Positions 1-10,308 of a stretch of DNA of 64,000 nucleotides are shown piece by piece. The notes beneath the pieces are model-generated. The model made no database searches. It worked only from the letters and a program-made list of their open reading frames with translations, and was not told the DNA's origin. The stretch spans positions 310,001 through 374,000 of the forward strand of contig JAKZZE010000019.1 of NCBI GenBank assembly GCA_024220505.1, written 5' to 3'. Numbering within the stretch: position 1 is the stretch's first letter; each line of letters starts with the position of its first letter. This DNA is from Rhizopus arrhizus (Eukaryota; Mucoromycota; Mucoromycetes; Mucorales; Rhizopodaceae). The position numbers and the translations under genes were made by a program.

Positions 1-847
1 TCAAAGCCTGGTCGTGAGAACATCACAGTCAAAGCATACTTGATGGAATTGAATGCAGAGACCTTGTTGGCATACATCTTGCTTGCACCAACCGTAACAG
101 GCTTGAAGAGTGGGGTATTACATGTGATGCGAAATTCAGAAAAGGTGCACTTCGAATCACAGTGTACTTCTTCAGGCTGATATAGGGTATGGCATTCGGG
201 ACAGACAACAAGGCGAAACATGCCCTTGTAAGTATAATCGATTCCAACAGTATTACGCATGGTATCCAATTTTGCGGGAAAAATTGGTTGATGGTTTAAG
301 AGAAAAGCAAGATCATTCGCAAATTTCATTACCACTTCAGCAGCATATTCGGATATGAAAAATAACTGGAAGTATGTCAAGAAGACAGCAATAAAAGCAA
401 CAATATCATTTTGGAATCCCTTGATTTCAACTAAAAATTTAACAATGTAAGTAATGCATTCTTCATAAAAGTAACCCACTTCTAGGAAATAATTACCTTG
501 AGGCATATCAAATTCAACAATATCCATACTGTCAGATAAATTCACTTCATCATTTTCAATCACTTCCTAATTTGAAACGTCTTCTGCGTTGTCTTCATCA
601 GAATCATTTTTATTTGCTTCAATTATCTCATTATTGGCATCAACTTCTTGAACCTTTTCTGCTTCATCTATTTATATATAACGCGTCAGTAAAAATACTA
701 TCTAAATGTAAGTAAACTACCTTTAGCAGCTTCTTTTTTTTTATGGCGAGCAAGAGTCCATCGAGTAACCAATTGGTACTTGCCAATTTCTCCTTCAGAG
801 CATTGGCTACAGTAGCATTTAAATCTGTATTGGGTTGAAGAGTTCAT
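1..847 (-). pseudogene. CACTA-like (zinc-motif) DNA transposase, N-terminal part, broken by one stop and the window edge
   Basis: On the minus strand a start codon at 845-847 opens a protein beginning MNSSTQYRFKCYC. A 53-nt intron (720 down to 668, GTAGTT...CTGAC...AAATAG) joins an acidic linker and then a conserved segment with a CPECHTLY motif, two later Cys pairs and a terminal SRPGF motif at the window edge. These zinc motifs followed by SRPGF recur in large CACTA/Tnp2-like transposases of Mucoromycota and Glomeromycota, as I recall them. One in-frame TAG (567-569) sits in the acidic linker. The rest is open to base 1, so the catalytic part lies outside the window. The family call rests on motif memory; the coding nature and the stop are seen directly. 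Confidence 0.6.
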
Positions 848-883
848 TGTAAATATAATAAAAGATTATTTTATAAACTTGAT

Positions 884-1118
884 CTATTGTTTTACGCGCT
901 TATATATGATTTCAAAAGCAACAGCCAAGGAGTATTGAAATTCAGTTGAAATTCTAAAAATAAAACAAAAGCTTTTGATTAGTGTAGCCAGGATACTTAC
1001 ATCATACCAGCAATCGCTGGATAGTAGATTTGGTTGCAGATAAAGTCAGTTTGCCGTTTATATCGTGGGCTTTGAATCTTTTTTTAGATTTCTGTTTGAT
1101 GCTTTCCACCTTCGTCAT
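884..1118 (-). other. Possible small two-exon ORF or exon relic
   Basis: Minus strand. A segment at about 1079-1001 reads IQSPRYKRQTDFICNQIYY and joins through a good intron (GTAAGT at 1000, TTTTTAG at 954) to a second piece ending at a TAG at 884-886. An ATG at 1118 lies one frame off, so a frameshift or missing exon is needed. The stop is only 37 nt before the start of the neighbouring transposase. I do not recognise the product; it may be a host relic or part of the transposon. Confidence 0.25.
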
Positions 1119-1124
1119 ATTTGG

Positions 1125-2185
1125 TCCACTTTTATTTTTTTTTAATGAAAAAATTTCTAAAGTACTTTTTTTTTAAAACCCAAATTTAAAACGCTCCTTT
1201 TTTTATTCAAGTTAAAACAGTACATTGAATGGAGATTCCTTTTGTAATTTCAATGCTGGGAATGTAATTTTTTTTTTTTTTACAATTTCAACATTGCAAC
1301 TTTTTTTTTTTTTTTTCAAAAGTACTCAGTAACAATATACTTTTTCTTTTGTTTTTTAACCTTTTCATAGAAATCTCAAGACGTGTAGCATAATAGACAT
1401 TCATTCCGTTGCCGCCTTTTTTTTCTTTACTCTCAAAAAATAAAAATGATTATCAAAATACTCTGTCTTTTTTATGCCGTTATCTTACTATTTAAAACAT
1501 ATCTTTTTCAGCTTCAAAACAAGTTTAACTTCTTTAGAGCCAAAAGGATCCTTCTTTTTTATATATTTTATTCAATCTTTTAAATTTTCTACTATATTCA
1601 CATTCTTTTTTTTTTGTTCCAATTTATAAACACATACTTTTATACTTATTAGTATAGCGATATTATACACTTATATAAGAGTTTCATCCCTCTTATTCAT
1701 ATGTGCCTCTTTACTCTTTCTTTTTTTTTTTTTTTTTTTTTTTGTTCATTAGTAACCAAAATAAATCTCCTTTTGTATTAAACAAAGTTTTTTTTTTTGG
1801 TAAAATACGACATGAGAGCCGAAGAATGCTTGAAAAGAAAACGCCACGACTCAATCACTTGAATTTCCGAGCTTGTAGGCCAATAGAACTGTGTTTTCGA
1901 TCTTTGTTGAAGTTAAAAAACATTGCACTGAAGTTGAAAAAGCATAGTCTTCCCAATTTGTAATCTTGTATGGCATCATGTAGCACAACAGAAAATTATT
2001 TATTTTTTTAAAAAATACAATGTCTTTTTATTCAACAAACATATTACATACTTTTGATTATTTTTATAGATTTACAATCTATTTTTTTCAAGCTTTCTTC
2101 TGATATAAAAATCAGCTTTCTAACATTTAAATCCGAGTTCTCACTCATTTAATAGAATTACCACTATCAAAAAAGATCAACTTTA
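1125..2185. other. T-rich stretch without a convincing gene
   Basis: Dominated by short T runs, the longest near 1720-1743. The only longer open frame here (about 1703-1963, plus) starts with a phenylalanine run from the T tract and shows no recognisable domain. No RNA gene or transposon end was seen. Confidence 0.6.
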
Positions 2186-2723
2186 TCAACTTGGATAACG
2201 GTGATTGGGTGCAGTGATCAAAAAGGAATCAAAGGCGATTATCAAGCAAAATCCGACTTTGTCAATGTGATATGTGTGTTTTCCCCAACTATGTTTACCT
2301 TGAATAATATAACTTTCAATTACTAGTATGGGAACCTCTTTAGGCAGTAAGACTTTAAAAGCGTAAAGTAAGTATATAAAAAAATGGGAAGAAGACTGTA
2401 TATCGTTTATTATTGTATCAACAACACTATTTATAATAAAGCTCTTTTGACTTTCCGTTATTTCTCGTTCTTCTAAATCAACTGAGTTTTTGACATTGTA
2501 TTCCTTTAGGCACAATAGGATCTTCATAAGTAATTAGCCTTGCAGGAACTCTAGTATTTCTCGCGTCTGTGCTAAACAGCCCATCTGTGTAACTCCACAC
2601 TATTTTCCAATACAGCCATAAAAGCACCAAACAATAGGAAAATACTACCCGATCCGAACAACATCCATCCGGTCCGCAAAACACGTGATTAAATGGAGGA
2701 CGAAGAGACGAATTTAGCCACAT
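2186..2723 (-). pseudogene. Unidentified ORF pair, probably one frameshifted gene
   Basis: Minus strand. An ATG at 2721-2723 opens about 80 codons (MWLNSSLRPPFNH..., with a CGPDGCC cluster and a hydrophobic stretch). A second frame overlapping near 2500 continues for about 110 codons and contains a helical segment FFIYLLYAFKVLLPKEVP. One base separates the frames, so this is either a frameshifted pseudogene or an unrecognised intron. The helical segment loosely recalls cyclin-fold proteins, but I would not assign it. Its 3' part carries a roughly 50-bp segment repeated just upstream of the tRNA. Confidence 0.25.
2209..2258. repeat. Segment repeated at 3388-3437
   Basis: The stretch starting ATCAAAAAGGAATCAAAGGC recurs with a few substitutions at about 3388-3437, directly 5' of the tRNA gene. 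Both copies are in the same orientation, about 1.2 kb apart. This suggests an old duplication of an unidentified unit. Confidence 0.6.
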
Positions 2724-3385
2724 ATCAAATGTGACAGTTGCTAATATGTTTGTTATGTTTAGTTTCGCTATACGGTGAAGTGATAACAGAAACCAATTAA
2801 TAGAAGACTGTAAAGACTATTAATGTACAATAACAACAAAGTTAACAATATAAACTAGTTCTTGACTTCAATTGCTTGAACGTGCAAAAAGAATTTACTC
2901 GGCACCCAAAATTAATTTTAGCGGGAAGAAAGCCTTTCGTTTATTACTTTACAACAATAGATACTTTGGAATACATATTAATATAAAGGTAATTGGGGAA
3001 AATATACAATTGTAAAGAGGATTATGGTGATTTTTGATAAATAAAGTATATGATGTATCAATTGAGTATTCGTCTTCATGTTGATTTTAATGGTGTTCTT
3101 TTCTGTTTAGTGTGCTGGCACATTGGGTGAATAATGCGTCCAGAGATCGTCTTCTTGATGTATCCTATGAGGGATAGAAAATAATAGGTAAGAAAAATAA
3201 TGTCGGCCAATTGTGACGTGTGTCTTTTCAATTCCCGATGCGGTGAAGCTGATTATTTTCCTTTCCCCTTATTTTCTTTTACATTTTCTTCAATAACGTC
3301 TGTTAGAGTTATCCAACCACACCGAAAAGCATACCATTCGAATCGCCATGAAAAGGAGTATCTTTTGAATACAAAATAAGCTTTA
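2724..3385. other. No gene seen
   Basis: AT-rich DNA with no supported coding region. A minus-strand open frame (about 3253-3483) crosses into the tRNA gene and is not believable as a protein gene. Confidence 0.5.
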
Positions 3386-3446
3386 AAAATCAAAAAGGAA
3401 TCAAAGGCGATCATCGACCAAAATCCGACTTCGTCAAATGAAAAGT

Positions 3447-3519
3447 GGGGGATTAGCTCAACTGGTAGAGCGTCAGATTCCAAATCTGAAGGTCAAGAGT
3501 TCGATTCTCTTATTCCTCA
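3447..3519 (+). tRNA. tRNA-Trp (anticodon CCA), no intron
   Basis: A full cloverleaf can be drawn. The acceptor stem GGGGGAT pairs with ATTCCTC, using two G-U pairs. The D stem is GCTC/GAGC, the anticodon stem TCAGA/TCTGA encloses loop TTCCAAA with anticodon CCA, and the T stem AAGAG/CTCTT encloses TTCGATT. The discriminator is A at 3519. B-box-like TTCGATT and A-box-like TAGCTCAACTGG are present, so it should be transcribed by RNA polymerase III. A Ty3/gypsy element is inserted 157 bp downstream. Confidence 0.95.
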
Positions 3520-3675
3520 TACTCGAAGATTTGTTTTTGTTGAAAGAAGACAAACAGTAAATATTTTTTTTGTACTGTGACGAAAATAGTGTGACGAAAA
3601 TAGAAATTTTTTCAATCAAACTGTACCACTTGACGAAGAAAGTTCGGACCTGAACTAAGTTCATGTCCTCAATAT

Positions 3676-3795
3676 TGTGACCATAGTAGCCAGTAAAGAG
3701 GTTACACGAAGCAAATGTGAAAGAAGTCAAAAAGTGAAAAAAGTCGAAAAGTGAAAAAAGTCGAAAAGTGAAAAAAGTCAAAAAATGAAAAAAGT

Positions 3796-3833
<38 letters not shown>

Positions 3834-4161
3834 ATTATTATATATATATCCCCAACCATTCAGTCAAGGAAGAAAATTAGTCAAGTTCTTTTATATTTTT
3901 ATATACTTAACTCAATAAAGCAGGCTAACTTACTCATAAAAGTTCCTGATCTCTTATTTTACTTTACTTTTTATATTATTTTATCAAGAAACATCGTATT
4001 GATCTTACATATAAGATCTGGTGGTCACTACTTAACAAGCATTCGCTAAAATTCTATATAAAACAACAACTTACAAGGCAATCTTAACCTTACAATCAAG
4101 CTTTACAAGCAAACTTTACTCAAATTAACTCACTTACAACAAGCCAACCTATAAAATAACA
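3676..4161 (+). repeat. 5' LTR of retrotransposon 1
   Basis: 486 bp, TG...CA. The first 110 bp hold a tandem array of about five imperfect 17-nt units (GTGAAAAAAGTCGAAAA type), then about 32 A residues. AATAAAGCAGG lies mid-way. An internal TGGTGGTCACTACTT resembles the primer site just outside the LTR. Confidence 0.93.
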
Positions 4162-4163
4162 TT

Positions 4164-4181
4164 TGGTGGTCACTACGAGGG
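4164..4181 (+). other. Primer binding site of retrotransposon 1
   Basis: TGGTGGTCACTACGAGGG begins 2 nt after the LTR end, the usual spacing for Ty3/gypsy, and starts with TGG complementary to a tRNA CCA end. I cannot name the primer tRNA from this window. Confidence 0.7.
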
Positions 4182-4295
4182 AAATAAAACAACAAATCAA
4201 GAAATCAAATCGAAATAAAACATCAAATCAAGAAATTCAACAACCAAGAAACAACCTTAAACAAAAAAATATTATCAAATTTACCTGGAACTAAA

Positions 4296-5450
4296 ATGGC
4301 TTATATAAACGGACACATCGCGTTGGCAAATGCTAACATGAACGCAAGTTATCGACCTACTTTAATTGATTTCCATGGCTACGAAGGAGAAGACTTCCGT
4401 CATTTTGTAGAAAGTTTGGAATCTTACTTTGCTATTAACAATATTACTCAAGAACCACGCAAGCTTATTATTCTCAAGGCACAACTAAGAGGAGCCGCCA
4501 AAGTGTATTACGAAAAAGAAATACTCAAAAGAATACCTGGAATCAACTACGAACAAGCCGTAGACCTATTGAAAAATTATTACATAACTCCAGAATTGAT
4601 ACAGAGTTACGAATTAGAATTTAACGAAATGTATCAAGGCGAACAGGAACACCCACAAATATTCTTGGCCAGACTAAAAGAAGCCGCAGACCTTGCTAAC
4701 ATAACTAATGATGCAGTCATCGAAAGCCGATTTCGTGCAGGTCTCTTACGAGAAATCAAACAGTTCTGTATACAGAGTAGTTCTAAAAACTTACAAGACT
4801 GGATCAATCACGCCGAAGGATGGTGGAACGCCAATCGACCTCGAAAGATTGCAATGGTTGATAATCCTTTCATACCAAGGAATGCCAATCAAGCTTTGAT
4901 ATATCATAATGAAAATCATAACCATCACCATCTATCAAGCAATCATAATATTGACTTAATTGATACAAATGAACATGCCATGCCAGCACTAGCGTATAAT
5001 CAAATACATTATAACAATGCTCAACCTAGTAGTAATTACTATTACAACAATACACATGGTACAAATCAATTGACAACAATGAATACATCAAGAAACCGTA
5101 ATCAGTTGCATCATACCCAATACAATGAAAATCAACATATACGTCCTAACCAACAACAAGATCTTATTGGTCTTATACAACAAACAATTCGCCAAGAGCT
5201 TAGTAGTCAACAATATCAACAGCAACCTACTAGAAACCACAGGTATAATAATTATAACAATAATTATAATAGGTCTGGAAGATATGGAAATAACGACAAC
5301 AATGGACGATACGATAACAGTAACAGAAATTATACGCCAAATCAAAGGAGATCATATGACCAACCAGCAAGTCAGGATCAACGGCAACCAAATAACCAAC
5401 CCAGTAACCAACATAACAATCAACAGAATAATCAGTCAAAAAACTATTAG
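4296..5450 (+). CDS. gag: Gag of Ty3/gypsy retrotransposon 1 (384 aa)
   Basis: The structural protein forms the virus-like particle and packages element RNA. The ATG at 4296 is the first in a good context after the primer site. The first 180 residues match the retrotransposon Gag fold (for example FRHFVESLESYFAI and WINHAEGWWNANRP). The C-terminal half is very rich in Asn, Gln, Tyr and Arg and has no CCHC zinc knuckle, so RNA binding probably uses the basic, low-complexity tail. The ORF ends TAT TAG directly after a slippery AAAAAAC (5438-5444), and the -1 frame continues as pol. The frame is intact. Confidence 0.9.
   Translation: MAYINGHIALANANMNASYRPTLIDFHGYEGEDFRHFVESLESYFAINNITQEPRKLIILKAQLRGAAKVYYEKEILKRIPGINYEQAVDLLKNYYITPELIQSYELEFNEMYQGEQEHPQIFLARLKEAADLANITNDAVIESRFRAGLLREIKQFCIQSSSKNLQDWINHAEGWWNANRPRKIAMVDNPFIPRNANQALIYHNENHNHHHLSSNHNIDLIDTNEHAMPALAYNQIHYNNAQPSSNYYYNNTHGTNQLTTMNTSRNRNQLHHTQYNENQHIRPNQQQDLIGLIQQTIRQELSSQQYQQQPTRNHRYNNYNNNYNRSGRYGNNDNNGRYDNSNRNYTPNQRRSYDQPASQDQRQPNNQPSNQHNNQQNNQSKNY
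5438..5444 (+). promoter_or_regulatory. -1 ribosomal frameshift heptamer between gag and pol
   Basis: In the gag frame the codons read tcA AAA AAC TAT TAG, so A_AAA_AAC lies one sense codon before the gag stop. This matches the canonical X_XXY_YYZ heptamer of retroviruses. After slippage the -1 frame is open without any stop from 5444 through protease and RT, with no ATG needed. A downstream stem or pseudoknot was not worked out. Confidence 0.75.
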
Positions 5451-8400
5451 GGTCGGTTGCTTTTGATAACTCACAGAAGAATGGTCAACTGAACACCCAA
5501 AAAGATATAAAACCCATTAAAACCCCTAAACAACAACAGCTCAACGCAATATTAACAGACAGATACAATAACAAACAAAAGGATCTCTATGCAGCAATCA
5601 GACCAGAAAGACCTCCTGACGTTGCCACAGCTACACCCTATCCAAACTCTAGACCCACAAATAAAGAAAAAGGAAAGCAAGTAGCAAAACCTACCATAAC
5701 CAGAAAAGTCACTACACGAAGTCATATCGAAGAAGTGAAAAATCCCACGCCAGTACAACAAACGCAACCCACTCGAACTGAAGCTATGGATACGGATCTT
5801 CCTATACAAGACAAGGTTAATAGTCGACTAAATAAACCAAGAACTAGAAGAATAGAGCCAGATATCAAATATGATATAGTCTCAGATGTATTAAAACAAA
5901 AAGCCGATATCGAAATTGGAGATTTGATCACAGTAGCCCCATCTTTACGCAAAAAGCTTGTGGAAGAATGCAGACCAAAAAGAAAGCCAAGACAAGAAAG
6001 AAATAAACAAGCTACCCAACAAACAATGGCTCTGATAGAAGACGAGGAAATCAATACCACTGCAGCCTACTCAACTGTGAGTATTGGAGACAAAAACATT
6101 AAAGCCCTAGTAGACAGTGGTGCATCAAAAACCTGTATGTCAAAGGCCCTAGCAGACGCTCTTGAATTAGAAATAGATTCAGCATCCGAAAACGTATTCA
6201 CACTAGGAAATGGAACCAAGCAACCCGCTCTCGGATTGATATACGACGTCCCAATTGAAGTCAAGGAAGACATGGTCATACCCTGCACAATTGAAGTATT
6301 GCCATCATGCCCTTCACATCTTATACTAGGAAGCAATTGGTTAAACCGTGCTAAAGCCAAGATTGATTTCAATAGCTCTTCATTAAAAGTCAAATATAAA
6401 AACCAAAAGGCAGAACTACCAATACACTTCATACGAAAAAGTACACCGTTACCCAAAATGAAAACATTCCATCAAGACTATCAACATCCTATAAGTCTCA
6501 CAAACTCACATTCCGATAAGCATGTACACTTTGAAGATAGCGATTCAGAAGGAAGTTACTCATCAACCGAAGAGGAATCTGAATCAGAAAGCGAAGAAAC
6601 CAGTGACGATGATATAGAAATGGAAGTAACAGCCTTAGAAAGAAGTTATGAACAAGAATCATTGCAAGTTTTGGAAAATGACAAATACGAGGAAGTAGTT
6701 ATTACAAATTCACAAGAAATGTATTCGATAAAGTCAACAGACACAGGACTTTTAGTACAAGCGCATTCATCGAAACATATCAGCTTAGACAAATCCAAAG
6801 AAGACACTCAGAACATACTATATGACTTTTACATTACACATCCAAAGTTAATGCAGTCTTCAGGATATTTTGATCAGTCATCTTCATTCATAATCAACAA
6901 AAAGTCACTCGACATACGCATATATAATCGCACAGAAAATGATATTTATCTAGAACCTGGTGAAGAAATTGGAATATTGGAAGGTCATGATCTAAATGAC
7001 GATACAATAATCAAAGCATATGAAGTAGACAGAAACTCGACATTATGCACTTTAGAACACGATAATATTGAACAAAATCTAAACAAGGAAGAACAAGATA
7101 CGCTAAAGCCACAGCTATTGGAAAAATTAGAAATAGGAGATATAAATAAATCAATGAAAGAAGAACTGCTTAAGTTACTGAAAAGATACCAGCTTATATT
7201 TGACTGGGACAACGATACAATTGGACGCACAAACCTAATCAATCACAAGATTATCATAGAAGAAAATACATTACCTATTAGTCACCGCCCGTACAGAATC
7301 AGTCCTTTGGAAGCAGATCACCTTCAAAAGGAATTGGATAAATATTGTAAATTAGGAGTTATATCACCATCGAATAGCCCATGGGCAGCACCAGTGATAT
7401 TAGTAAAGAAGAAGAATGGTGATTACAGAATGGTCATAGATTACAGAAAATTAAATGCAAAGACGAAGAAAGATGCATATCCTTTACCAAGAATAGACGA
7501 CTTATTGGACACCCTAGGAAAAGCCAAAGTATTTTCAGCACTCGACATGCGCTCTGGTTTCCATCAAGTACCATTAGACGAGGATAGCAAGGAATTTACT
7601 GCTTTCACTACCAAATATGGAACATACCACTATAACACCTTGCCTATGGGACTTGTAAATTCGCCAGCAACCTTTCAGCGTTTAATAGATTTATGTTTCC
7701 GCCCGCTAATGAACAAGTGCTTAGTAGCCTATATAGACGACCTTAATGTATACTCCCATAACGATGAAGAGCATTTAATACATCTAGAACAAGTATTTCA
7801 GTGCATAGAAACCGCCAATCTCAAATTGAATCCAGAGAAATGTTTCTTCTTTAAAGATCATTTGAAATTTCTTGGATACATCGTTACCAACCAAGGCATA
7901 CAAACCGATCCGGACAAAATAAAGAAGATTGTAGAATACCCAGTACCAACCACTATTACGCAAGTCAGATCTTTTCTAGGAATAGCATCATATTATCGAA
8001 GATTTATAAAGAATTTTGCAGCTATTGCAAGGCCGTTACATGACCAAACTAAAACAAAAAGAAAATTCCGTGGACACTAGAGACAACTGCTTCATTTGAA
8101 ACACTCAAGGAACTGTTAACAACTGCACCTGTATTAGCAAGACCAGATTTTAACCGAAGATTTATCTTGGTCACAGACGCCTCAAAGTTAGGACTAGGAT
8201 GTGTCTTAACTCAACTCGACGATGATGGAAAAGAACATCCCATTATATATGCAAGTCGTGGACTTAAACCTAACGAAGCCAACTATGCACCCACAAAATT
8301 AGAATGCTTAGCAGTTATTTGGGCAGTAAAACTCTTTAGACCATATTTACTTGGAAAGAAATTCATGATCATTACGGATCACTCAGCCTTAACTGGACTT

Positions 8401-8532
8401 CTCAAGACACCAAACCCAACCGGAATAATAGCCCGATGGATCGTCACATTATCAGAATACGACTTTGAAATTAAATATAGACCTGGACGTGTCAACGAAA
8501 GTGCAGATTTCCTGTCAAGACTTGGATATTAA
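5444..8532 (+). CDS. pol: Pol of retrotransposon 1: aspartic protease, reverse transcriptase, RNase H
   Basis: Read by -1 frameshifting from gag. A basic linker is followed by protease (VDSGASKTCM, about 6110), a long acidic Ser/Glu-rich spacer, then RT. The RT carries RMVIDYRKLNAKTKKDAYPL, FSALDMRSGFHQ, LPMGLVNSPATFQ and the catalytic YIDDLNVYS near 7730, followed by the connection domain. The RT frame stops at 8080 (TAG). RNase H continues one base back (-1): VTDASKLGLG, TKLECLAVIW and ITDHSALTGL supply the D-E-D residues, ending at TAA 8530-8532. The join near 8050-8066 lies in an A-rich tract and no canonical slippery heptamer is visible. A single-base loss or a homopolymer sequencing error is the simplest explanation. 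Confidence 0.88.
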
Positions 8533-8841
8533 TCAACTACATGGAGGATGGGAGGGTAGATGATACATAAACTCAAGAAAAATCCAAAAACAACACAAAA
8601 TACGCATAAAAAAAAAAAATTCATATTATCAACTACATGGAGGAAGGGAGGGGAAGTTGAAACAAAATATACAAAATCATCAAAAACAATAGAAAATTTC
8701 AAAAATCATAAGAGGAAGGCCACCCTAGAAAACAAACAGTCGTGAGAAGAAAAAACTTTAACAACACTAAAATTGGAAATATCACACATAAAAATCAAGA
8801 CCCTGAAACAATAACATATCAAGAACTTTATATTACCAAAA
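8533..8841 (+). other. Non-coding spacer between RNase H and integrase with repeated purine tract
   Basis: All three forward frames are closed. The sequence ATCAACTACATGGAGGA occurs twice (8532-8548 and 8628-8644), each time followed by a G-rich purine run (GGGAGGG type). These resemble polypurine tracts inside the element. Integrase is in the same frame as RNase H but beyond several stops, so it needs its own start, splicing, or both. Confidence 0.6.
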
Positions 8842-10188
8842 ATGGAACAACAGCAAATTGATCTCGTGAAACAATATCTGCAAGAGTTGAAACTACCAGA
8901 AGATATCACGCACAAACAGAAAATATACTTACAGAAGCAAGCACATAAGTTTACCATATACAAGGATAATCTGTATAGATACAACACCGAAAACGGAATA
9001 ATACGAAAAGTGCTGAACAAGCAAGAAGCTGAAGAAATCATGTATTCATATCATCAACACCCTCTTGGTGGACATTTGGCATATAACAATACACTACACA
9101 AAATCGCATCACGTTATTATTGGGAAAATATGACCAAGGACATAATGGAATATGTAAAGAAATGTCACAGATGTCAGAGACATGGGAAAAAGTCACTAAA
9201 AGAAGAATTATACCCTGTGCCAGTATCAGTAAAACCTTTCGATCGCATCGCTTTAGACGTTAAACATGTACAAGCTTCACGATCCGGAAACAGATATATC
9301 ATAGCAGGAATCGACTACCTTACTAAATATGTGGAAGCAAGACCCATTCGTTTCCAAACTGCATCAGAAATCGCTTTATTCTTATACGAAGAAATCATAT
9401 GTAGACATGGTTGTCCCACAATTATAGTTTCGGATAATGGCAAACCATTTGTTAGCAAGCTGATACAACAAGTATGCAAGAATTTTTCGATTATTCACAA
9501 GACCACTACACCATACAATCCTCAAAGCAATGGATTGATTGAACGTTTCAACAGAACTCTAGGACAAATCCTACAAAAGCGTACAAAAGAAGAAAAGGAC
9601 GATTGGGACTTGTACTTACCAGCTGCACTATTTGCCTATCGAACCATTAAACAAGGATCAACAAAGAATACACCATTTTTCTTACTATATGGGTATGAAC
9701 CGAAGACACCATTCGACATAGATCATCATGTGTATGAACGGAATTCACCCAAATTTGACGCTATCTTACGACACCGGACAATTCATCAAATATACAATCT
9801 TAACAGAATAAGAGAAATGGCCGTACAAAACATACAACGAGCTCAAGAAACGCAGAAAAAGCAGATTGAAAAAAAGATACTAGATGAACGCAAGGAACTG
9901 AAACCACCGTTCAAATTAGGAGATATAGTCCTCATTTATCGAGATTATTTGTCAACATCATGGTCAGCAAAGTTACAAGATAAGTGGGAAGGACCATACG
10001 TTATACAGCATATACTTGGAAAAGGAACATATCATATCAAAAGCATGGATCCTCATGACACAAAGCTTAGAAGAATACATGGAAATAGGATGAAACCTTA
10101 TCTATTACCTAAAGTCCAATGGTGCCAAGAAAACAAAAGAAGCATCATGACCAACTTGGATGAACAAACAAATGATCTGCTTCAATGA
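8842..10188 (+). CDS. int: Integrase of retrotransposon 1 in a separate ORF (448 aa)
   Basis: Integrates the cDNA into the host genome. The ATG at 8842 is in a good context (CAAAAATGG). The N-terminal HHCC zinc domain shows HPLGGHLAYNN and CHRCQRHG. The catalytic core shows ALDVKH, VSDNGKPF and NGLIERFNR, that is D, D and E. A GPY/F-type module (KWEGPYVIQHILGKGTYHI) follows. No chromodomain is present. In most Ty3/gypsy elements integrase is the tail of the Pol polyprotein, so a separate ATG-started ORF is unusual. Confidence 0.88.
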   Translation: MEQQQIDLVKQYLQELKLPEDITHKQKIYLQKQAHKFTIYKDNLYRYNTENGIIRKVLNKQEAEEIMYSYHQHPLGGHLAYNNTLHKIASRYYWENMTKDIMEYVKKCHRCQRHGKKSLKEELYPVPVSVKPFDRIALDVKHVQASRSGNRYIIAGIDYLTKYVEARPIRFQTASEIALFLYEEIICRHGCPTIIVSDNGKPFVSKLIQQVCKNFSIIHKTTTPYNPQSNGLIERFNRTLGQILQKRTKEEKDDWDLYLPAALFAYRTIKQGSTKNTPFFLLYGYEPKTPFDIDHHVYERNSPKFDAILRHRTIHQIYNLNRIREMAVQNIQRAQETQKKQIEKKILDERKELKPPFKLGDIVLIYRDYLSTSWSAKLQDKWEGPYVIQHILGKGTYHIKSMDPHDTKLRRIHGNRMKPYLLPKVQWCQENKRSIMTNLDEQTNDLLQ

Positions 10189-10308
10189 AGAGTACTGATG
10201 ACCTTCAACTCAATAACATAAACAAAAGAAGAGAATCAAAAACAATATATAAAGACAAGGAAAATTCAAAAAAAAAAAAAAAAAAAGAGATAATAATAAT
10301 ACAAAAAC

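Noticed and set aside
1703..1963. Plus-strand 86-codon frame starting with a phenylalanine run
   Set aside because: It exists because of a T homopolymer, shows no domain and no splice structure.
3473..3859. Minus-strand frame across the 5' LTR (and the matching one at 10877-11116) with FFFF-rich repeats
   Set aside because: Antisense reading of the LTR tandem repeat and poly-A tract; it is duplicated simply because the LTR is.
5125..5466. Plus frame overlapping the gag end, and minus frames at 5088-5439
   Set aside because: Shadows of the Asn/Gln-rich gag tail in other frames; the real downstream product is in the -1 frame.
8040..8085. A second programmed frameshift between RT and RNase H
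   Set aside because: The in-frame codons contain no X_XXY_YYZ heptamer; an indel in an A-rich tract explains it better.
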